Assembly: GCA_023664325.1 (NCBI GenBank)
Contig: JAMPFS010000084.1
Coordinates: 1 to 8,373, forward strand
Direction: 5' to 3'
DNA length: 8,373 nt
DNA from: Clostridium sp.
Lineage (GTDB): Bacteria > Bacillota > Clostridia > Lachnospirales > Lachnospiraceae
The notes below the pieces were generated by a model, which did no database searches, was not told where the DNA came from, and saw only the letters and a list, made by a program, of their open reading frames with translations. The number at the start of each line of letters is the position of its first letter. The stretch's first letter is position 1. Below are positions 1-5,248 of this stretch, in pieces. A program made the translations under genes and the position numbers.

Positions 1-111
1 GATTGCGGATGCGTATATGGAGGCAGGCTGGCGGCTTACTGTATTGAAACCGGATTATCGGAATATGTAGATTGTATTTCAGGCACTATCAGAGAGGATG
101 AAATAAAATGA
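1..111 (+). CDS. Metallophosphoesterase, C-terminal end only (5' partial)
   Basis: Frame 1 is open from the window edge to a TGA at 109-111, giving the last 36 residues of a protein. It begins DCGCVYGGRLAAYCIETG, which resembles the C-terminal strand of calcineurin-like phosphoesterases of the PrpE/ApaH/PPP group (typically I-D-T/C-G-C-x-x-G-G-x-L). These enzymes hydrolyse phosphate esters using a two-metal centre. The metal-binding motifs themselves lie upstream of the window. The stop overlaps the next start in an ATGA arrangement, so the two genes are almost certainly cotranscribed and translationally coupled. The downstream neighbour is a second phosphoesterase, making this a tandem pair. 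Substrate cannot be judged from this fragment. Confidence 0.7.
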   Translation, partial: DCGCVYGGRLAAYCIETGLSEYVDCISGTIREDEIK

Positions 112-785
112 GTTCTGTATATGCAATGAGCGATATTCATGGATGTCTGCATTCTTTTGATGCAGCACTAAAACTTGTTGATTTATCTGGAAACAACAGA
201 CTTGTTCTTTGTGGAGATTACATACACGGTGGGCAGGATAACTATGGCGTGCTTGACAGGATTATGGAACTGGAAAAGAGATATGGTTCTGATAAAATTA
301 TTGTTCTTGCAGGCAACCATGAGGATATGGCATGTGACGGGAGATGGCCGATTGGCGAAGAACGTTTTTTCGGTGCTGGTGTTGACAATCATGATAACGA
401 TGACAGGTACATCACATGGATGCAAAATCTGCGGAGATATTATGTGGAAGGGGATACGATATTCGTCCATGCAGGAGTAGATGAAGAAGCTGATGATTTA
501 TGGGAATGGGGAACTGATGATTATACTTTTACAGAAAAATATCCTGCACAGATAGGAAGATTTTGTATGAATATTGTCGCAGGGCATATAGGTACGGGAG
601 AAATTTCAGGAGACACTCACTTTCATGATATCTATTATGATGGGGAAAGTCATTATTATATTGACGGTACAGTGTTGGACAGTGGCATTATTCCGGTTAT
701 TAAGTTAGACACTGATCGCAACAAGTTTTATCGTGTGACAGAGACAGGAGATTGGCTTATTTTGCCATATGATGAAGAAAACTGA
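108..785 (+). CDS. Metallophosphoesterase (calcineurin-like, PPP/ApaH-type fold)
   Basis: The 225-residue protein carries the family's metal-binding signatures in order: DIHG at residues 9-12, GDYIHGG at 36-42, GNHE at 69-72, VHAG at 120-123 and GH at 159-160. It is therefore a predicted cytoplasmic two-metal phosphatase or phosphodiesterase. The second motif is unusual: the common form is GD-x-x-DRG, but here the Asp and the phosphate-contacting Arg are His40 and Gly41. The Asp and His metal ligands are retained. The start ATG overlaps the upstream stop, and AGAGAGG at 91-97 sits 10 nt before it. The 3' end overlaps the start of a small ORF at 772. With a phosphoesterase upstream and a P-loop kinase downstream, it probably works in phosphate removal from nucleotides, nucleic-acid ends or proteins, but which one is unknown. 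Confidence 0.88.
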   Translation: MSSVYAMSDIHGCLHSFDAALKLVDLSGNNRLVLCGDYIHGGQDNYGVLDRIMELEKRYGSDKIIVLAGNHEDMACDGRWPIGEERFFGAGVDNHDNDDRYITWMQNLRRYYVEGDTIFVHAGVDEEADDLWEWGTDDYTFTEKYPAQIGRFCMNIVAGHIGTGEISGDTHFHDIYYDGESHYYIDGTVLDSGIIPVIKLDTDRNKFYRVTETGDWLILPYDEEN

Positions 786-942
786 TTTCTTCCGAGTTTA
801 CAAACACACTTGGCAACACTTCTCTGAAAAAGCAGGTGGAAAGTTATGCAGATGCGGTAAAGTTCGGGGAAAATACACTGATTCATTTATAAAAAGCAAA
901 CTAAAAAACAGAGAAAGGACGATGGTTATATGCAGAACTTGA
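772..942 (+). CDS. Probable small basic Cys-containing protein (56 aa), function unknown
   Basis: An ATG at 772 opens a 56-codon frame that fills the otherwise empty 144 bp between the phosphoesterase and kinase genes. It begins MKKTDFFRVYKHTW, contains a CRCGK motif at residues 36-40 in the middle part of the chain, and ends near a third Cys in VICRT. The two close cysteines plus a late one could bind a metal, but a full four-ligand site is not visible. It overlaps the upstream gene by 14 bp and the downstream gene by 13 bp, the same chain-overlap style as the rest of the operon. This is the main argument that it is translated. There is no good ribosome site before 772, so translation would depend on termination-reinitiation. 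I do not recognise the family, and a chance frame remains possible. Confidence 0.5.
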   Translation: MKKTDFFRVYKHTWQHFSEKAGGKLCRCGKVRGKYTDSFIKSKLKNRERTMVICRT

Positions 943-1859
943 TATTTGTAATCGGCGCTACTGCTGCAGGAAAAACATATTTTATTAATGAACATTACAG
1001 GGGCAAGGATATGGATATTCTGAATGTTTATGATTATCAGCAAAAGGCATATGATGAAGCAGGATATGGTGAACATATTCCATTTGGTGCAAGTTTCAAA
1101 TGTCTTTACAAGGCCAATGATGATTTATTGAAGGATATCATCGAAAAGCTGAGGGCGGGAAGGGATGTGGTAGTAGAGCAGACATTGTTTAAGATGAAAC
1201 GTAGATTAGTCTATATGGATGAGATTCGTAAATCTGTTGATGTGAATATCAGCTTTTATGTGATGTGTCCCAGCGATACAAGATGGCAGGCAAATATCAA
1301 AGAGAGAAAGCTTGATGGAAAATTTGAGAGTTATAAAAAAGAACTGGAACAGATCGAGTTTCCGAATCAGGCAGAGGGAATCGATCAGATTTATGAGGTC
1401 GTGGATGGAGAGATAAAGCTTCGTATGGATTTTCCAAAGTCCAATGCGTTTTTAGAACAGGCAAGAGCTGATATTAAGCAGGAAACCGAACGCATACGGG
1501 ATGAGGCTGAAAGGAAGAGAAAACGGGAAGAACTTATTGAAAGCATGAATACCCGTCCATTTTGGCATTATTGTGAGGTATGCGGAAAGAAAGAGTTTAT
1601 CACGGCACAGGATGCGTTTGACAGTGGGTGGGATTATCCTCCCAATATGGGGCATTTTGGTTCACTCGGTTCCAGAACCTGTGGCAGTTGTTTAATGAAA
1701 GATACATTATTTTGGAAAGTTCAGCAACAAGCCCTTCCAATTGTCTCTGAGAATACGCTTACGCCAGAAGAATTGATAACATGGAGAAGAATCAAAGCGG
1801 AACCGGAAAGCCTGCTGGCAGAAGATTATGTTGTTGATACCGCTATGGATAAAAGATGA
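930..1859 (+). CDS. P-loop kinase / zeta-toxin-like ATPase with C-terminal zinc module
   Basis: This 309-residue protein starts with a hydrophobic strand and a Walker A motif, GATAAGKT at residues 9-16. VVVEQTLF at 80-87 resembles the segment after the Walker B-like strand in AAA_33/zeta-toxin/polynucleotide-kinase-type enzymes. RWQANIKERK at 118-127 could supply lid arginines, and IYEVVDGEI at 154-162 resembles the usual last strand of this kinase core. A charged, probably helical linker (about 172-205) leads to a C-terminal module with C215-x2-C218 and C251-x2-C254, a likely zinc ribbon. Family knowledge suggests ATP-dependent phosphorylation of a nucleotide, nucleic acid or small molecule; the substrate is not evident. 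The chosen ATG has AGAAAGGA at 912-919, 10 nt upstream. It is the last gene of the operon before the terminator at 1934. Confidence 0.8.
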   Translation: MQNLIFVIGATAAGKTYFINEHYRGKDMDILNVYDYQQKAYDEAGYGEHIPFGASFKCLYKANDDLLKDIIEKLRAGRDVVVEQTLFKMKRRLVYMDEIRKSVDVNISFYVMCPSDTRWQANIKERKLDGKFESYKKELEQIEFPNQAEGIDQIYEVVDGEIKLRMDFPKSNAFLEQARADIKQETERIRDEAERKRKREELIESMNTRPFWHYCEVCGKKEFITAQDAFDSGWDYPPNMGHFGSLGSRTCGSCLMKDTLFWKVQQQALPIVSENTLTPEELITWRRIKAEPESLLAEDYVVDTAMDKR

Positions 1860-1933
1860 ACATTCTGATGTGATTATGATTTTGGAAGAATGTTGGCAAT
1901 CTGTTTTATGCAGTGCCGTAGAGGAAAAAAGGG

Positions 1934-1968
1934 AAATGCATCCAAGCATGAGTTTGGGTGCATTTTTT
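1934..1968 (+). terminator. Rho-independent terminator of the phosphoesterase-kinase operon
   Basis: AAATGCATCCAA (1934-1945) pairs with TTGGGTGCATTT (1954-1965) with one U-G wobble around an 8-nt loop, and a run of six T (1963-1968) follows. It lies 75 bp after the kinase stop and before the next promoter. Confidence 0.85.
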
Positions 1969-2036
1969 AACGATAGAAAGTTGTCTTGCATCGGGCAATA
2001 TCTTAGCCTTTCAAAGGTTTTTAAAATTTGACAATT

Positions 2037-2054
2037 TTGTTGACAAGGAAACAA
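2037..2054 (+). promoter_or_regulatory. MarR-type operator O2 (imperfect palindrome over the -35 box)
   Basis: TTGTTGACAAGGAAACAA matches O1 at 15 of 18 positions in the same orientation and lies exactly 31 bp upstream, about three helical turns, so both dimers would bind the same DNA face. It contains the whole -35 box. The mismatches fall in the left arm, where the TTGACA hexamer must be kept. Confidence 0.65.
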
Positions 2055-2068
2055 TCCTGTGTTAATAT
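2040..2068 (+). promoter_or_regulatory. Sigma-A promoter of the marR-MATE operon
   Basis: A perfect -35 box TTGACA (2040-2045) is separated by 17 bp from a -10 box TAATAT (2063-2068). Transcription would start near 2075, giving a very short leader before the marR start at 2097. Both hexamers are embedded in or touched by the MarR-type palindromes. Confidence 0.85.
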
Positions 2069-2085
2069 TGTTTCCGAGGAAACAA
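2068..2085 (+). promoter_or_regulatory. MarR-type operator O1 (perfect 18-bp palindrome)
   Basis: TTGTTTCCGAGGAAACAA consists of two 8-bp arms around GA. It covers the last base of the -10 box and the expected transcription start, directly before the ribosome site of marR. The position and form are typical of an autoregulatory MarR-family operator, where bound dimer blocks RNA polymerase. Confidence 0.8.
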
Positions 2086-2096
2086 AGGAGGCCGCT

Positions 2097-2558
2097 ATGG
2101 ATTTATTAAATTTATTTAGAGAATACGGTGATAAGCAGGAAATATTAGCAAAACTCAGAGAGGACCAGTCTCTTAGGGGCTACAATAGTTCTGAGCTTCA
2201 TATCCTTGCTGCGATTGGAGATTTAGAGCAGCCGAATGTCACTTCCCTTGCAGAGTATATGGGAATGACAAGAGGCGGAATCTGCAAGAACGTAAAGAAA
2301 CTGACAGATGCAGGTTTGATATCCTCTTATCAGAAGGATGGTAATGCGAAGAACATATATTACCGTCTGACAGACACGGGAAAGGTTATCTATGAAAAGC
2401 ATGCAGAAGCCCATAAAGCATGGCTTGCGCGGGATATGGCTTTTATAAAAGGTTTTTCGGATGAGCAGCTTTCCCAGATTGCAGATTTTATGAATCAATA
2501 TATTAAACATATTGATGAGTGTATTAAGGAGAGTGAAAATAATGGCGAAAGCAGATAG
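2097..2558 (+). CDS. MarR-family transcriptional regulator
   Basis: The 153-residue product has the MarR winged-helix layout. An N-terminal dimerisation helix is followed by a helix-turn-helix around VTSLAEYMGMTRGGICKNVK, then a wing with KDGNAKNIYYRLTDTGK, and C-terminal helices ending near residue 150 that complete the dimer interface. The length is normal for the family. I chose ATG 2097 because AAAGGAGG (2084-2091) lies 5 nt upstream and the promoter and operator would be inside the coding region if the open frame from 2028 were used. The gene overlaps the MATE pump gene by 17 bp, so the regulator probably controls the pump as well as itself. Ligand-induced release from DNA is known for the family; the ligand here is unknown. 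Confidence 0.92.
   Translation: MDLLNLFREYGDKQEILAKLREDQSLRGYNSSELHILAAIGDLEQPNVTSLAEYMGMTRGGICKNVKKLTDAGLISSYQKDGNAKNIYYRLTDTGKVIYEKHAEAHKAWLARDMAFIKGFSDEQLSQIADFMNQYIKHIDECIKESENNGESR
2526..2533 (+). promoter_or_regulatory. Ribosome binding site deciding the MATE start
   Basis: AAGGAGAG ends 8 nt before ATG 2542. This favours that start over in-frame ATGs at 2512 and 2515, which have no comparable site. The signal lies inside the end of marR. Confidence 0.75.
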
Positions 2559-3915
2559 CAAAGAAATTTTTGAAAATCTGCCTGTACCCAAAGCGGTAAA
2601 GGAAATGGCTTTACCGACCATATTCAGCCAGATTATTGTCCTAATTTACAATATGGCAGATACCTTTTATCTTGGGAGAACGAATAATCCTTATATGGTG
2701 GCGGGTGCTTCGCTGCTGCTGCCGGTGTTCAATATCTGCCTGTCGCTTGCGGGACTGACAGGGGTTGGCGGAGGAGCATTGATATCACGGCTTCTGGGCG
2801 AGGAAAGGGAAGATGAGGCAAAAAAGGTGTCCGCATTCAGCTTTTATTTATCCATTGCTGTTACTACGGTATTTTCCATAGCAATGTTGGTATTCATGAA
2901 ACCGATTCTTGAATTGCTGGGGGCGAGTGACGATACCTTCCGCTATGCAAGGCAGTATGCTTTTTGCGTTATTGTACTTGGCGGGATACCAACCGTGCTT
3001 TCCAATGTGATGTCTAATCTGCTTAGAAGTATCGGCATGTCAAGGGAGGCAGGCTTTGGCATCACGATGGGAGGAATGATCAATATCGTGCTTGATCCGC
3101 TGTTTATGTTTGTGCTTCTTCCGAAGGGAAACGAGGTATTAGGAGTGGGAATTGCTACACTGATTTCCAACTGCATTGCATGTGTTTACTTTTTTTGTGC
3201 TGCATGCAGGATTAGAGAACAATCCGTTATCCGTTTTCGTTTCCGGCACGGCCTGCCTGACAGGAGCAGCATAGGCTCGATATTTAATGTTGGCATTCCT
3301 TTGGCGGTTACCACTCTGCTGTTTGATATCGACTATGTGGTTATTGATAAGCTGATGGCAGCTTATGATGATATTGCGCTTGCTGCCATTGGCATTGTGC
3401 TGAAAGCGGAAAGGCTGCCGCTTAATGTCGGTATCGGTATCTGCCAGGGAATAATGCCGCTTGTTGCATACAACTATTCTGCAAGGAATCATGAAAGAAT
3501 GCATGATATCATAAAATTCTCCCTCAAGGTGGGAATCGTCGTCAGCATCATCAGTATTGTATTATATGAAATATTCGCGGGAGGCATTATGCGGATCTTT
3601 ATACCGGAGCAGCAGACCGTATTCTTAGGTACCGGCTTCTTAAGAATACGATGCCTTGCGACACCGTTAATGTTTATGAGCTTTTTTGTGGTATATGTAT
3701 TCCAGGGGTTTGGTGAGGGAAATAAATCGCTGTTTCTTGGTGTGATGCGGTGGGCGGTGTTTAACATTCCGATGCTGTTTGTACTGAACCATATCATTGG
3801 AATGTATGGCATTGTCTGGTCGCAGGTGTGTGCGGACCTATTGACTGTGTTACTGTCATTTTATGTATACGATAGATATACGCATACCGTCTTGCTAAGG
3901 GAAAGCGTGAGCTGA
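2542..3915 (+). CDS. MATE family multidrug efflux transporter
   Basis: The 457-residue integral membrane protein has about twelve hydrophobic segments in two homologous halves. The early signature NMADTFYLGR, around residues 37-46, corresponds to the conserved first-helix region of MATE exporters (usually VDTFFIG or similar). A GGGALISRLLGEE-type segment follows near residue 75. The second half starts after the basic loop RFRFRHGLPDR and contains GICQGIMPLVAYNYSA, matching the typical second-half motif Q-x-x-x-P-x-x-x-x-N. Length is usual for MATE proteins, which export cationic drugs or metabolites by Na+ or H+ antiport. It overlaps marR by 17 bp and is probably repressed by it. Nothing in the sequence fixes the substrate. 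No clear terminator follows. Confidence 0.93.
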   Translation: MAKADSKEIFENLPVPKAVKEMALPTIFSQIIVLIYNMADTFYLGRTNNPYMVAGASLLLPVFNICLSLAGLTGVGGGALISRLLGEEREDEAKKVSAFSFYLSIAVTTVFSIAMLVFMKPILELLGASDDTFRYARQYAFCVIVLGGIPTVLSNVMSNLLRSIGMSREAGFGITMGGMINIVLDPLFMFVLLPKGNEVLGVGIATLISNCIACVYFFCAACRIREQSVIRFRFRHGLPDRSSIGSIFNVGIPLAVTTLLFDIDYVVIDKLMAAYDDIALAAIGIVLKAERLPLNVGIGICQGIMPLVAYNYSARNHERMHDIIKFSLKVGIVVSIISIVLYEIFAGGIMRIFIPEQQTVFLGTGFLRIRCLATPLMFMSFFVVYVFQGFGEGNKSLFLGVMRWAVFNIPMLFVLNHIIGMYGIVWSQVCADLLTVLLSFYVYDRYTHTVLLRESVS

Positions 3916-3940
3916 TTTTTAAAGAAATGGAGGTATAGAT

Positions 3941-3973
3941 ATGAAAAAATGGATATGTTTGGCTGTCATTCTA
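3941..3973 (+). pseudogene. 5' stub of a lost gene (ribosome site plus about 11 codons)
   Basis: ATGGAGGT ribosome-site-like sequence at 3926-3933 precedes ATG 3941, and the first residues MKKWICLAVIL look like the start of a signal peptide or lipoprotein leader. After that the frame stays open to 4399, but the residues are those expected from reading the antisense of the regulator remnant described next, so I infer that the original gene was cut off near 3970. It sits 25 bp after the MATE stop and may have been the third gene of that operon. Confidence 0.45.
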
Positions 3974-4008
3974 CGGAAAAATACAAGGGATGCTAAAACA
4001 GAAAATTC

Positions 4009-4296
4009 CTATGATAGTATTTGCCCGGTCAATCGTGCCTTTCCCAAGAGAGGTTTTTTCTGTAATTCCACTCTCGTGATTTTTGGCTTTTTCTTTATTT
4101 CAGCTAAAACAGCCTGCTCGGCGGCAGAAATATTTATTGCCCCATTTATTACCCCATTTGTTTCATTTATTACATCATTCCGAATTGTGGCATTGAGCAT
4201 AAAGGCATTATTACGGTACTCAGGAGCAGGAAGTCCGGTAGATACCCTGCACTTTATTTTCTTTTTGGAAAAATGTAGCAATATATCGAATGCCAT
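4009..4296 (-). pseudogene. Remnant of a COG2865-type (AlbA_2/ATPase) winged-helix regulator
   Basis: On the reverse strand an open frame contains TGLPAPEYRNNAFML, followed by INETNGVINGAIN and a segment resembling a winged helix (AEIKKKPKITRVELQKK). This order resembles the C-terminal third of AlbA_2 plus HATPase regulators (RecG-related COG2865). The N-terminal several hundred residues are missing. There is a visible frameshift at the six-A run (T run at 4054-4059 on the + strand): restoring one A would give KKTSLGKGTIDRA, a good recognition-helix sequence, whereas the present frame reads KKPLLGKARLTG. Both ends are cut. It is almost certainly non-functional. The family assignment rests on recalled motif similarity. 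Confidence 0.55.
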
Positions 4297-4370
4297 AGTA
4301 TACTGTTTCTGTAATCAAAAGAGGCACATGGAATTTATATCAGGCGGAAAGTGGAAGGAGAAAACGAAAA

Positions 4371-5087
4371 ATGGGACAACGTACAAAAGGCAAATGTAAA
4401 TATTGCGGGAAAGAATATACGTTCAGCTATATGAGCAGGCATTTATTGGTTTGCGAAGAACGCCAAAAGAAATTGGCAAACGAGACAGGCGGTAAGGAGT
4501 GCAGATATTTTGAATTGGCTATCTGTGCAAGGTATGACAGGAATTATTGGCTGTTTGTGGAAATGCAGGAGACAGCGGCATTAGAGGATTTGGATTGCTT
4601 TTTGAGGGATATATGGGTGGAATGCTGTGGACATTTAAGTGCATTTGAGATGGACGGTATCAGTTACAGCGTTGCTCCGCAGGAAGATTTTTTCTGGGGC
4701 AGGATGGAAAAGAGTATGAATTGTAAGCTGGGTTCCGTGTTAGAAAAAGGAATGACATTTGGTTATGAATATGATTTTGGCTCTACTACGGAGCTTGTCA
4801 TAACAGTTGCAGGTGATAGGAAAGGAATCGCAGGAAAAGAAAAATTAATCATTCTGTCGAGAAACAATCCGATAGAATTCATGTGTGAGGAATGCGGGAA
4901 AAAATCTGCGGCATACATATGTACGGAATGTCTTTATGAGGGAAAAGGATATCTGTGTGAAGACTGTGCCAAAACTCACGAATGTGGAGAAGAAATGCTT
5001 TTAAATATTTGTAACTCACCGCGTATGGGTGTGTGCGGATATTGTGGAAGTGATATTTATCCAGACCAGTTCGTGCCGGATGTTTAA
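4371..5087 (+). CDS. Zinc-finger protein with pRiA4b ORF-3-like domain
   Basis: The 238-residue protein has three parts. Residues 9-28 form a short zinc finger, C9-x2-C12 and H24-x3-C28. Residues about 44-145 resemble the plasmid pRiA4b ORF-3 / IS1096 TnpR-passenger-like domain, with the marker YEYDFGSTTEL at 132-142 (family form YxYDFGD-x-W). Residues 172-225 are Cys-rich, with pairs at C172/C175, C184/C187, C196/C199, H203/C205 and C222/C225, enough for two or three zinc sites. The core's biochemical role is not established, though it is common on plasmids and mobile elements. ATG 4371 is supported by AAGGAG 10 nt upstream. The zinc sites suggest nucleic-acid or protein binding. It stands alone, with a hairpin after its stop. 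Confidence 0.75.
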   Translation: MGQRTKGKCKYCGKEYTFSYMSRHLLVCEERQKKLANETGGKECRYFELAICARYDRNYWLFVEMQETAALEDLDCFLRDIWVECCGHLSAFEMDGISYSVAPQEDFFWGRMEKSMNCKLGSVLEKGMTFGYEYDFGSTTELVITVAGDRKGIAGKEKLIILSRNNPIEFMCEECGKKSAAYICTECLYEGKGYLCEDCAKTHECGEEMLLNICNSPRMGVCGYCGSDIYPDQFVPDV

Positions 5088-5134
5088 AAAAGTCCCACCG
5101 GGTTGCGCATGGTAAACCAGAGGCGTGGTGGGCT
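5086..5134 (-). terminator. Hairpin with T-run on the reverse strand (orphan terminator)
   Basis: CCCACC (5094-5099) pairs with GGTGGG (5127-5132), extended by AG/CT with one bulged base. Inside is a smaller GGTT/AACC pairing. On the reverse strand the stem is followed by six T (complement of A 5086-5091), giving terminator form; on the + strand no T-run follows. No reverse-strand gene is seen upstream of it. It may still act as a structured 3' end for the zinc-finger transcript. Confidence 0.45.
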
Positions 5135-5182
5135 CTATTAAGTAATATTATATACAATATGGATGATTTTGCAAGCGGGAAA

Positions 5183-5210
5183 TTGATTTTGAGATTGAAA
5201 AGTGCATACT
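5183..5210 (+). promoter_or_regulatory. Candidate promoter of the flavoprotein gene
   Basis: TTGATT (5183-5188), 16 bp, then CATACT (5205-5210) gives a moderate sigma-A match. Transcription near 5217 would exclude the far-upstream ATG at 5159 and fits starts at 5243 or 5249. Confidence 0.4.
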
Positions 5211-5248
5211 ACGCTCAATATGGGAAGGACAAGAACAGAGGGATGGAA

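Larger units (their letters stand above)
3916..4370. other. 455-bp segment without an intact gene (recombination scar)
   Basis: This stretch between the MATE gene and the zinc-finger gene holds only the gene stub at 3941 and the reverse-strand remnant at 4009-4296. I see no terminal inverted repeats, transposase or target duplication. The last 70 bp hold the ribosome site AAGGAG (4355-4360) of the downstream gene but no convincing promoter for it. Confidence 0.6.

Noticed and set aside
183..470. Reverse-strand open frames opposite the phosphoesterase, MATE, flavoprotein and sensor genes
   Set aside because: They mirror strong + strand genes, lack ribosome sites and show no protein-family pattern.
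1859..1894. 8-bp inverted repeat AACATTCT/AGAATGTT with 20-nt loop
   Set aside because: Loop is long, no T-run follows, and a much better terminator lies 40 bp downstream.
1828..2031. Open + frame of 67 codons overlapping the kinase end
   Set aside because: It runs through the terminator at 1934-1968 and has no ribosome site; no protein-like pattern.
2028..2033. Another TTGACA as -35 box
   Set aside because: No -10 hexamer lies 16-18 bp downstream; the second TTGACA at 2040 has a perfect partner.
2028..2096. Upstream extension of marR from TTG 2028
   Set aside because: It would place the promoter, both operators and the ribosome site inside the gene.
3941..4399. 152-codon + frame as an intact gene
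   Set aside because: Beyond the first 11 codons it is the antisense of recognisable reverse-strand protein motifs, and it overlaps the ribosome site and start of the zinc-finger gene.
5159..5248. N-terminal 30-residue extension of the flavoprotein
   Set aside because: No ribosome site, residues unlike the family, and a candidate promoter lies inside it; the FAD motif starts right after the chosen ATG.
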